Of a stretch of 30,707 nt of DNA, positions 1 to 7,165 are shown one piece after another. Position 1 is the stretch's first letter, and every line of letters starts with the position of its first letter. This stretch comes from a virus: positions 1 to 30,707 of IMG/VR virus record IMGVR_UViG_3300027714_000071. The stretch is one strand, 5' to 3'. The position numbers were made by a program, and so were the translations under genes. The notes beneath the pieces were generated by a model. That model was not told where the DNA came from, searched no databases, and was given only the letters and a program-made list of their open reading frames with translations.

Positions 1-1581
1 CTTATTACAGAATTAGATTTCAGAAATCAAAAAGCTTTTCAGAAATATGATGCTGAAAATAAGATACGTAAATCAACTAAAATAACAGTTGGTGGTAAAT
101 CAACTACAGCAGGGGAACAAGGTGGTGGTACAGATGTTGAAGGTTCAAAAGGTGATGCAAGTGGTGGTAAAGATGTTGAAGGTTCAAAAGGTGAAGCAAG
201 TGGTGGTAAAGGTGCTCAAGGTTCAAATGCATTTTATAACTCAGATAAAAAAGAAAGAAGAAAACTTTTCAAAAAGCATAATACATGGAAGAAAGATGCA
301 GATAAAAATATCAACAAGGAAAGATATCGACTCTTTCACATGCCTGACAGAAAAAATCCTGAAGAACTTAAGAATACAAAAATCACAACACCCCCTGAGT
401 TTAGAGCTAGTGTAGAAAGCCAATTAAGGTATCCAGGTGTAAGAGATGATGACCAGTGGGTGCAATCTGTTAGAGATGCCATAGATAAAGCGGACACAGA
501 AACAATTAACTCTGCAATAGATTTTCTAGATGCATATCATACAGATCTACACAAACGAAAAGTTGCTGAATACATGCCAGGTGGTAAAAAGTACGAAGCG
601 AATCCAGAGGCTTATAAGGATGGAACTAGAGGTTATGACGACGCAGTTATGCAGGACCCAGATCAATATTCACGAACATTAGCTGGTATCCTTTCAGGAA
701 GAACAAATACAGGTGATGGTATGTTCAGACATGTTGGTATATGGACACCTCCTAACGACACTGGTACAACTAGAGAAGATTATAATAACAACTATGATAA
801 AGATGGTAATAAGATGAAGAAAGAATCAGTAAATCCACGATCCACAAGAATTCAAGAAGCAAAAATGTATCGAACTATTCAAGAATTGACAAGGTTAGAC
901 AAACACTTAATCAAGGAATCTAAATTGAAAGAAATGGATTTCAAAGATAAAGCTGCGTTTGATAAATACCAGTCTAAACATAAAATGCGATCAACTACCA
1001 AAGTGAACGTAGCTGGTAAAGATACAACAGCAGGTGAAGCAGGTGGTACTCACGCAGCTGCAAGTAGGGATGGTGCATACACATTTGATAAAGGTGATGC
1101 TAAAATCGATTATGACAAAGAATGGGAAAAGAGAAAAGCTCGAATAAAATCAACGCCTGATATTAAGTCTGGTGATTCTCTTGGAAAGACGTCAAGTGGA
1201 AAAGATATGGTAGTATATAAGAATAATAAAGCTTTTTTTGAAGATACTAAAGACTATACATTAGAAGATCATCAAGAGGCGTTAAAAGTCCTGACGGACA
1301 TGCCTCACGAGAATCATATTAATGTTCAGAACCAATTCAAGCATGAAGATGCTATAGATAGGTTGAGTAATAGTCCCTTACATCAATTCAAAGAGGTTAG
1401 TAAACAAGCTGACAAGCTCCGATCAAGCATTGAAAGAAGAGAAGAAGACTTTCTAAATTTTGGATATACCGACAAACAGGAAGCAAAGGCAAAAGCTGAT
1501 AAGAAAAAGCTGAAAATGATGGATAAGCAAGTGGATAAGCTCCAAAAGAAGCACTATAAAGCTTTAGAGAAAGGTTTATAA
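1..1581 (+). CDS. Unknown protein, 5'-truncated, with internal duplication
   Basis: The reading frame is open from base 1 to the TAA at 1579-1581, so the start lies upstream and 526 residues are visible. An ATG at 340 exists but has no reason to be the start, because the frame before it is clearly coding. The protein is very hydrophilic and Lys/Asp/Glu-rich, with no membrane segment. Visible parts are: a first copy of a module containing AFQKY and TTAGEQGG (residues 1-45); a Gly/Ser/Lys tandem repeat (45-77); a central region containing GIWTPPND; a second copy of the module, AFDKY and TTAGEAGG (about 303-348); and a basic, probably coiled C-terminus. It lies directly before a small gene and the capsid protease. 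In T4 that position holds portal and prohead core genes, so a head-associated or packaged protein is possible, but I do not recognise the family. Confidence 0.75.
   Translation, partial: LITELDFRNQKAFQKYDAENKIRKSTKITVGGKSTTAGEQGGGTDVEGSKGDASGGKDVEGSKGEASGGKGAQGSNAFYNSDKKERRKLFKKHNTWKKDADKNINKERYRLFHMPDRKNPEELKNTKITTPPEFRASVESQLRYPGVRDDDQWVQSVRDAIDKADTETINSAIDFLDAYHTDLHKRKVAEYMPGGKKYEANPEAYKDGTRGYDDAVMQDPDQYSRTLAGILSGRTNTGDGMFRHVGIWTPPNDTGTTREDYNNNYDKDGNKMKKESVNPRSTRIQEAKMYRTIQELTRLDKHLIKESKLKEMDFKDKAAFDKYQSKHKMRSTTKVNVAGKDTTAGEAGGTHAAASRDGAYTFDKGDAKIDYDKEWEKRKARIKSTPDIKSGDSLGKTSSGKDMVVYKNNKAFFEDTKDYTLEDHQEALKVLTDMPHENHINVQNQFKHEDAIDRLSNSPLHQFKEVSKQADKLRSSIERREEDFLNFGYTDKQEAKAKADKKKLKMMDKQVDKLQKKHYKALEKGL
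133..231 (+). repeat. 39-bp in-frame tandem repeat
   Basis: Two full 39-base units (133-171 and 172-210) differ at a single base, GATGCA versus GAAGCA. A decayed third unit follows (211-231). Each unit encodes the 13 residues DVEGSKGDASGGK or its E variant. It is a flexible, charged linker inside the first gene, lying between one module copy and the basic middle section. Near-identity at DNA level suggests recent duplication or slippage. Confidence 0.85.
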
Positions 1582-2088
1582 ATGGAATCATACATTAAAA
1601 AAATGTTAAACGAGTTAGAGGAATCTCAAGAAGAATTAGATGAGATGAGTGTGACTGGTAATCTTGATGGTGGTGAAGGGCCTCCAAAAACTCCATTTGC
1701 GTTTGGGAAAGGTCGAAAAAAAGACAAAAAGAAAACTAAAGATGTTGCAACCAATAGTACTGGAATGACTTTAGTAAAGAAAAAACCTAATCGTATATAT
1801 AAAGGTAACATAGGTGAGTCAACTTATAAAAAATTTATGGCAGAAGTGAACTATAATGATTATAAAAAAGATGATTCAATGTCAGCAAAGCAAAAGGTTA
1901 ACACTTCAATTAAAGAGGTAAATCGGAAGCTTTTCGAGATAGAACGAATAATCCACCAGAACAACAAGTTAAAAACTGAGATGGGTGTAACTAATGGTAA
2001 CTACTGGAAATCAACACAAGCTAAATTTGGAAAAATTAGTGAACGTATGGTTCGAATTGGTTCCGCAATAAGGAAATTGGGATCATAA
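1582..2088 (+). CDS. Small unknown protein next to capsid protease
   Basis: This 168-residue protein starts immediately after the upstream TAA, and its own TAA shares one base with the ATG of the next gene (TAATG), so translation is probably coupled. The N-terminal 25 residues are an acidic helix. Then comes a short Gly/Pro stretch, VTGNLDGGEGPPKTPFAFGK (residues 24-43), followed by a Lys-rich stretch. The C-terminal half (from about residue 80) is helical and ends in a basic region. The Gly/Pro motif looks like a conserved element rather than random sequence. Acid-to-basic organisation and position between an unknown head-region gene and gp21 would suit a prohead core or minor capsid protein, analogous in place to T4 gp67/gp68. 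No homology is claimed. Confidence 0.75.
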   Translation: MESYIKKMLNELEESQEELDEMSVTGNLDGGEGPPKTPFAFGKGRKKDKKKTKDVATNSTGMTLVKKKPNRIYKGNIGESTYKKFMAEVNYNDYKKDDSMSAKQKVNTSIKEVNRKLFEIERIIHQNNKLKTEMGVTNGNYWKSTQAKFGKISERMVRIGSAIRKLGS

Positions 2089-2720
2089 TGGAAAGACAAG
2101 TATTAGTAGATTATATACCGTTTCACGTAACTCCACAGCAAATTAACGAATCAATGTCTAGTAACGGTGGACGAGTGATAGTAGAAGGTGTATTACAGCG
2201 ATCAGGAGCTAAAAATCAAAACGGTAGAATATATCCAAAAGAAATTTTAGCTCGTGAAGTAGCTAACTATAAAAAAATTCAAATAGCAGAAAAACGAGCT
2301 CTAGGAGAATTAGATCACCCTGAATCATCAGTAGTAAATTTAAACAATGTATCTCATAATATATTAGATTGCTGGTGGAATGGTGACGATGTTATAGGTA
2401 AAGTTGAAATTCTAGGCACACCATCCGGTAATATCCTTAAAGAATTACTTCAAGCAGGTATTCTATTAGGTATCAGCTCAAGAGGGTTAGGATCAGTCAG
2501 AGAGCTAGATGAAGGTACAGTAGCAGTAGAAGATGATTTTGAACTTATATGTTGGGACTTTGTAAGTAACCCATCAACACATGGAGCATTTATGAAACCT
2601 GTACAGAGTGAGGGTGTTTTATCAGAAGGTGTATTAAAACAAAATCAAAGTTATGCAAAAGTAAACACAATTATTAGAGACATCCTCTGTGAGATGAAAG
2701 GGTGCTGTCCAGTAGACTAG
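2088..2720 (+). CDS. 21: Prohead core protease, T4 gp21-like
   Basis: This serine protease of the T4 gp21 family (herpesvirus-assemblin-like fold) cleaves scaffold and capsid proteins inside the prohead before packaging. Seen in its 210 residues: the N-terminal block with NGRIYPKEI (45-53), the catalytic-His block GELDHPES (His77), and the catalytic-Ser block GISSRGLG (Ser130/131), in the usual order and spacing. Length is close to T4 gp21 (about 212 residues). The protein contains sites fitting the gp21 cleavage rule (hydrophobic-X-Glu before Gly/Ala), namely IVE|G near residue 33 and LSE|G near residue 180, so self-processing is plausible. The start overlaps the previous stop by one base. 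The tail holds four Cys (95, 201, 206, 207), of which three cluster at the C-terminus, which is unusual. Confidence 0.92.
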   Translation: MERQVLVDYIPFHVTPQQINESMSSNGGRVIVEGVLQRSGAKNQNGRIYPKEILAREVANYKKIQIAEKRALGELDHPESSVVNLNNVSHNILDCWWNGDDVIGKVEILGTPSGNILKELLQAGILLGISSRGLGSVRELDEGTVAVEDDFELICWDFVSNPSTHGAFMKPVQSEGVLSEGVLKQNQSYAKVNTIIRDILCEMKGCCPVD

Positions 2721-2728
2721 GGAAAACT

Positions 2729-3214
2729 ATGATTAGAATGAAAAAAATATTGACAGAAACAAAGCAAGAAGAAAATTACCGTAAATTAAGCGGTAAACAG
2801 AGAAAGCTTGTAGTAGATGCAGTTAACAAGTTTAATAAATTTGAACAACACATTTATAGACAAAAAGATGTTAAGGATGTAGTTGAAGCAATAAAAATTA
2901 TAAGTGAGTATGCTGGTAGGTTAGCTTTAGATGAAACAGGTGATTGGTTTGATGGTGTAACTGTTAAGAAGGATGTTAAAGAAATTAATGACAGTGTTAA
3001 GTTATTTGAAAAAACAGCTAAAGAAGTAGGCACCTTGCAACATCGTTTAGAAGCTATGTACGAGAATATCGGTGGTAAATTAAGCCGTTACTATGAAATA
3101 GCAGATGTAGATAATACTGTCCCAGTAGCTCCAAAAAATGCTAATTTAAAAGAAAAGCAAGTTTTTTACACCGATGATAAAGGTAGAAAACGTAAATTTG
3201 ATGACGGTAAATAG
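2729..3214 (+). CDS. Small unknown helical protein
   Basis: I place the start at the ATG at 2729, 8 bases after the gp21 stop and with GGGAAA just upstream. The same frame extends back to a GTG at 2702 inside gp21, which is less likely. A second ATG at 2738 is also possible. The product from 2729 is 161 residues, Lys- and Glu-rich, almost entirely predicted helical, with a short basic tail containing DDKGRKRKFDDGK. There is no signal peptide or membrane segment. Its place between protease and scaffold suggests a prohead core or internal protein, but no family is recognised. Confidence 0.72.
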   Translation: MIRMKKILTETKQEENYRKLSGKQRKLVVDAVNKFNKFEQHIYRQKDVKDVVEAIKIISEYAGRLALDETGDWFDGVTVKKDVKEINDSVKLFEKTAKEVGTLQHRLEAMYENIGGKLSRYYEIADVDNTVPVAPKNANLKEKQVFYTDDKGRKRKFDDGK

Positions 3215-3222
3215 AGAGAATT

Positions 3223-3546
3223 ATGAAAGTAGATAAACAATTTAGCAATATGAAATTAAAGCAACTATTAAGTGAAAATGTATTAGGTGCTTTACCATCC
3301 TCAAAATTAATGAAGATGAAATGGAATCCGGTAACTGATGAAAAATCTCAAGTAACTGAAGATACAATAAACGAAGAGTATGTTGAATCTATGGATTCTA
3401 TAAAACTAGATAAACACCTAAAAGACATTGAAAAGCTATGGAAGGCTTGGAAAAATGGTCCTATGACAGAGAGAAGTGATATTGTTCCTGCAGGAAAGGA
3501 ATTAACACATTATATTTTGTTATGGATGAGAAAGACATTCAAATAA
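3223..3546 (+). CDS. Small unknown protein
   Basis: This 107-residue protein starts 8 bases after the previous stop, behind a GAGAGAA purine stretch. The N-terminal third is basic (FSNMKLKQLL) and could be an internal-protein-type leader. The LLSEN segment is followed by a short acidic linker and a C-terminal helical part with KLWKAWKNGPMTER and a hydrophobic ILLWMRKTF end. No family is recognised. It is the last gene before an AT-rich spacer, so it probably ends the first operon. Confidence 0.68.
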   Translation: MKVDKQFSNMKLKQLLSENVLGALPSSKLMKMKWNPVTDEKSQVTEDTINEEYVESMDSIKLDKHLKDIEKLWKAWKNGPMTERSDIVPAGKELTHYILLWMRKTFK

Positions 3547-3622
3547 ATTGGTATTCAGTAGGTTGTTTAAATTATTTTTCGTATATTTAATATAAATTAA
3601 GTAATAAACTAAAATAAACTAA
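3547..3622 (+). promoter_or_regulatory. AT-rich leader/promoter region of bS21 gene
   Basis: This is a 76-base spacer, nearly all A/T in its second half. It contains GTATATTTAATATAAATT (3581-3598), which resembles the shared CATATTTATATA motif found upstream of three other genes but is not an exact copy. TATAAATT at 3591-3598 is one base from the T4 late promoter core TATAAATA. There is no purine-rich Shine-Dalgarno sequence in front of the ATG at 3623; the last 25 bases contain no G-run at all. A promoter here is inference. Confidence 0.45.
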
Positions 3623-3997
3623 ATGGCTTACAACAGACAACAAAAGCATCGTAATCAATCAGATACGAGCACCCGGAATCACGATTCCAAAAAACCGCAC
3701 TTTAAGAAAAGAAAGCGATTAACTCGGGAAGATTATCAAATACCAGGTTGCGCTCGAGGTATTAAAATTCCAGAAGGATCAAGTATTGATATGGCATTAA
3801 AACGTTTCAAGAAAATGATGAAAATGACTGGTGTAATTGATGAACTTAAAGAGAGAAGGAGATATGAAAAACCTTCCAAAGCAAAGTATGAAGCTCGTAA
3901 GAGAGTTGCAGCTATAACCAGTATGAATGATATTCGTAATATAAAGCGTGAAAGTAAGCAAACTTGGGTGGCTATAGTTGATGGTAAAGCGCAGTAA
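3623..3997 (+). CDS. rpsU: Ribosomal protein bS21 homologue, extended
   Basis: Residues about 47-98 align without gaps to the core of bacterial small-subunit protein bS21: IKIPEGSSIDMALKRFKK matches the first strand and helix, GVIDELKERRRYEKPS matches the GVL-E-RR-x-(F/Y)YEKP signature, and a basic helix follows. bS21 sits on the 30S platform next to the 3' end of 16S rRNA and the anti-Shine-Dalgarno sequence. Cellular bS21 is about 65-70 residues. This one is 124, with a basic, disordered N-terminal extension of about 46 residues and a C-terminal extension of about 26. An in-frame TAA immediately precedes the ATG, so the start is fixed. The gene has its own AT-rich leader and terminator. It presumably joins host ribosomes during infection; what it changes there is unknown. 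Confidence 0.9.
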   Translation: MAYNRQQKHRNQSDTSTRNHDSKKPHFKKRKRLTREDYQIPGCARGIKIPEGSSIDMALKRFKKMMKMTGVIDELKERRRYEKPSKAKYEARKRVAAITSMNDIRNIKRESKQTWVAIVDGKAQ

Positions 3998-4020
3998 TAA
4001 TAGTATACTATATAAATTAA

Positions 4021-4048
4021 AGGAAACCCTAGTGGTTTCTTTTTTTTT
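4021..4048 (+). terminator. Rho-independent terminator after bS21
   Basis: A stem GAAACC (4023-4028) pairs with GGTTTC (4034-4039) around the 5-base loop CTAGT, followed by a run of nine T. The stem can be lengthened by a G-T and an A-T pair. It lies 24 bases after the bS21 stop and separates that gene from the scaffold/capsid operon. Confidence 0.88.
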
Positions 4049-4073
4049 GCTCTATTTATTTCTAGATAAGAAT

Positions 4074-4106
4074 ACACTACGCTTTTTTAAGCAACCTATG
4101 TAGTGT
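4074..4106 (+). promoter_or_regulatory. Nested hairpin in leader of scaffold gene
   Basis: ACACTAC (4074-4080) is the exact inverse complement of GTAGTGT (4100-4106). Between them GCTT (4081-4084) pairs with AAGC (4089-4092) across TTTT. Together they form a two-level stem in the spacer between the bS21 terminator and the scaffold start at 4181. The rest of the leader (4107-4180) is AT-rich and ends in a strong AAGGAG site. The hairpin lacks a T-run after the outer stem, so it is not a normal terminator. A 5' mRNA stabiliser or processing site is possible. Confidence 0.5.
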
Positions 4107-4180
4107 GAGATATAGAAACTAATTATTATTAAGAATTCAAATATTCTTATTTCCACAAACAAATTTAAGGAGAATAGACA

Positions 4181-5335
4181 ATGAATGATCTATTAAAAGA
4201 AGCAATCGCTGATGCTAAAGCTGTTCGAACAACCGCTCTTGCTAATGCAAAACTTGCTCTTGAGGAAGCTTTCACTCCAAAACTACAATCAATGATTTCT
4301 GCTAAAATTCAAGAAGAAGCAGAATACGATGATTTAGATGAGGAAGAAATGGATGACATGGGCGAAATGCGTGAAGACGAGCATGAAGCAATGGACGATA
4401 TGGAAGAAGGCGGAATGGGAGAAGACGAACACGACATGGGTGAAATGCGTGAAGACGAGCATGAAATGCGTGAAGACGAACATGAAATGGAAGAAGACAT
4501 GGAAGACGAAATGACTGAAATGGACGATGAAATGGAAATGGAAGGACATCACGAAGGACATGACGAAATGCGTGAAGACGAGCATGAAATGGATGACATG
4601 GAAGAAAGTGACGATGAGTTAGAATTAGAATCTATCATCAAAGAACTAGAAGATGAAATCGAAGAAGATGAGCATGAACTTGAAGAAAGTAATGATGCAT
4701 CATCAGGAATCGGAGGATCCGATAACAAACAACCTGCACCAGCAGCTAATGCAGATAGCACAGATGATCCAGAAGGAACAGGTGCTAAAGTAGTAGCCGA
4801 GTCAGAAGACGGTATGGAAGGTGAATCTGAAACTTTAGATACTTTAAAAGAAGAAGATGAAGACGAAATCGATTTAGAGGAAGTCATCAGATCTTTAAGA
4901 GAAGAAGAAGAAGAATTAGAAGAATCGGAAGACGGAATGGAAGGTGAGTCGGAAACGATTAACAACCTAACTGAAAAACTTAAAGAATCTTACTCAGTAG
5001 TAAAATTCTTACGAAGTAAAATCAATGAAGTTAACCTATTAAATGCTAAATTGTTATTTACTAACAAATTATTTAGAAATGGTAACTTGAACGAAAGTCA
5101 GAAGTTAAGAGTAATCGAAACTTTCGACAGAGCAAAATCAACTAGAGAAGTTAAATTAGTTTATACTACTTTAGCAGAATCTACAATGGCTACTAGAATG
5201 AAAAGAAGCAAAAAAGCAATTAAAGAAGGATTTGCATCAAAAGCGGTTGGGTCAACTAAACCACGTAGAGCAATTATTTCTGAGGGCGCTGACATGGCTT
5301 CAAGATTTAAAAAACTAGCCGGATTAACAAAATAA
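4181..5335 (+). CDS. 22: Prohead scaffold (core) protein, T4 gp22-like
   Basis: This 384-residue protein is the likely internal scaffold on which the capsid shell assembles and which the gp21-like protease later degrades. Residues 1-45 form an Ala-rich helix. Residues 46-255 are extremely acidic and Met-rich, with repeats of the type GEMREDEHE and a duplicated DGMEGESET. The C-terminal 120 residues, from KFLRSKINEVNLL on, are a well-ordered helical region ending in a basic tail (FKKLAGLTK). This layout, and the position just before the major capsid gene, match T4 gp22. Possible gp21 cleavage sites (hydrophobic-X-Glu before Gly/Ala) include LEE|A near residue 30, and IKE|G and ISE|G near the C-terminus. 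The start has a strong AAGGAG 9 bases upstream. Confidence 0.85.
   Translation: MNDLLKEAIADAKAVRTTALANAKLALEEAFTPKLQSMISAKIQEEAEYDDLDEEEMDDMGEMREDEHEAMDDMEEGGMGEDEHDMGEMREDEHEMREDEHEMEEDMEDEMTEMDDEMEMEGHHEGHDEMREDEHEMDDMEESDDELELESIIKELEDEIEEDEHELEESNDASSGIGGSDNKQPAPAANADSTDDPEGTGAKVVAESEDGMEGESETLDTLKEEDEDEIDLEEVIRSLREEEEELEESEDGMEGESETINNLTEKLKESYSVVKFLRSKINEVNLLNAKLLFTNKLFRNGNLNESQKLRVIETFDRAKSTREVKLVYTTLAESTMATRMKRSKKAIKEGFASKAVGSTKPRRAIISEGADMASRFKKLAGLTK
4364..4581 (+). repeat. Acidic-coding repeat in scaffold gene
   Basis: The 17-mer GAAATGCGTGAAGACGA occurs exactly four times, at 4364, 4442, 4463 and 4565, each followed by a His-Glu codon pair. It encodes EMREDEHE units in the acidic middle of the scaffold. 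The copies are unevenly spaced (78, 21 and 102 bases), which points to duplication with divergence of the intervening stretches. Confidence 0.85.
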
Positions 5336-5359
5336 TAATTATATCGAGGAGATAAAAAA

Positions 5360-7063
5360 ATGGCACGACAAACTACAGTTGGAAATATCCTTGCTAATAC
5401 TAGTAATAATCACAAAGCACAATTATCTGAAACAAGAGGAATTGTATCTAAGTGGAACAGAACTGGTTTATTAGAAGGAATGGACAACGAATACGAAAAG
5501 CATGGTATGGCAATATTGCTAGAAAACCAAGCTAAACAACTTATCGACGAAGCATCAAGAACTGGTACATCAACTAACTCAGAAGAGTGGTCAGGTGTTG
5601 CATTACCATTAGTTCGAAGAGTGTTCGCCGAGATCGCAGCAAAGGAATTTGTTTCGGTTCAACCTATGAATTTACCTTCAGGTCTAATTTTCTACTTGGA
5701 TTACAAGTATGGAACTGATGACTCAAAAGGATTCACAACTACCTCAGGTAAAGATTCACAAAAAGACTCAGTCTTTGGTGAAACTGATGCTACCGGTGAC
5801 CCTACAGAAGGTCTTTACGGATCAGGTCGTTATGGATACTCAATTAACTTTGTATCTTCATCTAATTCAATTACTGCAGCTACAGGATCGTTAACAGGTG
5901 ATATGTATAACTTTAATACAGTATTCTCTCAATCTTATGCTGGTCAATTCGGTTTAGGTGGAGCAGTATATAATGTACTTATTCCATTATCAGGTGTAAC
6001 AGAATCATTAGCTACAGGAACTACTTATGACCTAGATGCAGTTAAATCATGGAAATTAAATCACTCAACTACTGATGCAGTAAAAGCTCAGTTTAGTGAA
6101 TTTACACAATTAACTAATGCAGCTGGTACTGAAGTAACTAGAGATGCAGCAACTCACGTTAGATTTGTAGCTTCTGGTTCAAATGGTGCTGGTGTTGGTG
6201 CAGGTATGATTAAAACTACTTTTGGTGTTAAATTCCCAGTATTACCAACTGATACTACAAGAGGTGACTTTGAGGATGGTAAAGCAGGACAGCCAAGAGA
6301 TACAGACAACCTTGAGATTCCAGAAATTAATTTGGAAATGAAGTCTATTGCAATTGTTGCTAAGACTAGAAAACTTAAGGCTGTATGGACTCCAGAGTTC
6401 GCGCAAGATCTTAATGCTTATCACTCAATTGATGCTGAAGCTGAATTAACTTCTATGTTATCTGAATACATCTCTCAAGAGATTGACTTAGAGATTTTAG
6501 ACATGTTAATGAACAATGCATTAGTTGAAGAAAATTGGTCAGCTATAGTAGGTGAAAAATACGATGGTAACAACGTATTCGCAACTGCTAATACAGGTGA
6601 AGCTTACAACCAAGGTACTTGGTTCCAAACTTTAGGTACGAAAATACAAAAAGTTTCGAATAAAATTCACGCTAAAACAATGCGTGGAGGTGCTAACTGG
6701 TTAGTTTGTTCTCCAGACGTTGCAACTATCTTAGAATCAATTCCAGGATATGCAGCATCAACAGATGGAAACCAATCATCATTTGCAATGGGTGTTCAGA
6801 AAGTAGGGCAATTAGCAAACAGATTTACTGTTTACAAAAATCCTTATGTACAATCTAACACTATCTTAATGGGCTTTAGAGGTACACAATTCTTAGAAAC
6901 GGGTGCAGTATATGCTCCTTATGTTCCATTGATTATGACTCCTTTAGTTTATGATCCTACAAACTTCACTCCACGTAAAGGTGTTATGACACGTTACGCG
7001 AAGAAAATTGTAAGACCAGAATTTTATGGTAAAATCAACATTAGAGGGTTACATACTATCTAA
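5360..7063 (+). CDS. 23: Major capsid protein, T4 gp23-like
   Basis: This 567-residue HK97-fold shell protein is close in size to T4 gp23 (521). Conserved blocks run in order: an N-terminal prodomain; PLVRRVFAEIAAKEFVSVQP (residues 78-97), matching the T4 LVRRAIPNLIAFDICGVQPM region; VAKTRKLKAVWTPEFAQDL around residue 334, matching T4 EAKSRALKAEYTIELAQDL; and a C-terminal NFTPRKGVMTRY. A good gp21-type cleavage site, LIDE|ASRTG, lies at Glu64|Ala65, essentially the position used in T4. Residues about 115-300 are Thr/Ser/Gly-rich and more variable, probably an inserted surface domain. The start has GAGGAG 8 bases upstream, 24 bases after the scaffold gene. A strong terminator follows. Confidence 0.94.
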   Translation: MARQTTVGNILANTSNNHKAQLSETRGIVSKWNRTGLLEGMDNEYEKHGMAILLENQAKQLIDEASRTGTSTNSEEWSGVALPLVRRVFAEIAAKEFVSVQPMNLPSGLIFYLDYKYGTDDSKGFTTTSGKDSQKDSVFGETDATGDPTEGLYGSGRYGYSINFVSSSNSITAATGSLTGDMYNFNTVFSQSYAGQFGLGGAVYNVLIPLSGVTESLATGTTYDLDAVKSWKLNHSTTDAVKAQFSEFTQLTNAAGTEVTRDAATHVRFVASGSNGAGVGAGMIKTTFGVKFPVLPTDTTRGDFEDGKAGQPRDTDNLEIPEINLEMKSIAIVAKTRKLKAVWTPEFAQDLNAYHSIDAEAELTSMLSEYISQEIDLEILDMLMNNALVEENWSAIVGEKYDGNNVFATANTGEAYNQGTWFQTLGTKIQKVSNKIHAKTMRGGANWLVCSPDVATILESIPGYAASTDGNQSSFAMGVQKVGQLANRFTVYKNPYVQSNTILMGFRGTQFLETGAVYAPYVPLIMTPLVYDPTNFTPRKGVMTRYAKKIVRPEFYGKINIRGLHTI

Positions 7064-7084
7064 TAGATTTCACATTTATTTAAG

Positions 7085-7118
7085 AAAAGACCTCATTTAT
7101 TTGAGGTCTTTTTTTTTT
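7085..7118 (+). terminator. Strong rho-independent terminator after capsid gene
   Basis: A 9-bp perfect stem, AAGACCTCA (7087-7095) with TGAGGTCTT (7102-7110), closes a 6-base loop TTTATT and runs into about ten T. Upstream A residues can pair with the T tract as well. It ends the scaffold/capsid operon 21 bases after the capsid stop. Confidence 0.93.
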
Positions 7119-7165
7119 GGTTAAGCGTATATACGACTACTTATATAAAAGTTTTAGGAGATTAT
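7119..7165 (+). promoter_or_regulatory. Spacer with palindrome and probable phoH promoter
   Basis: This short spacer between a strong terminator and phoH contains the perfect 10-base palindrome CGTATATACG (7126-7135), then CTTATATAAAAG, then an AGGAG ribosome binding site 6 bases before the ATG at 7166. Because the terminator should stop upstream transcription, a promoter is expected here. The TTATATAA element is a candidate core, but I cannot define the boxes. Confidence 0.45.

Noticed and set aside
89-415. 108-residue + strand frame with Val/Gln/Lys-rich repeats
   Set aside because: It is a shifted-frame reading of the 39-bp repeat and the surrounding real gene, which is open from base 1 in another frame.
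3736-4077. Minus-strand 113-residue frame across bS21
   Set aside because: It overlaps a gene with clear homology and passes through the terminator; hydrophobic antisense product without a ribosome site.
4309-4965. Ser-rich minus-strand frames opposite the scaffold gene
   Set aside because: These are the antisense of Glu/Asp/Met codons in the acidic repeat region. They have no ribosome site and do not resemble real protein sequence.
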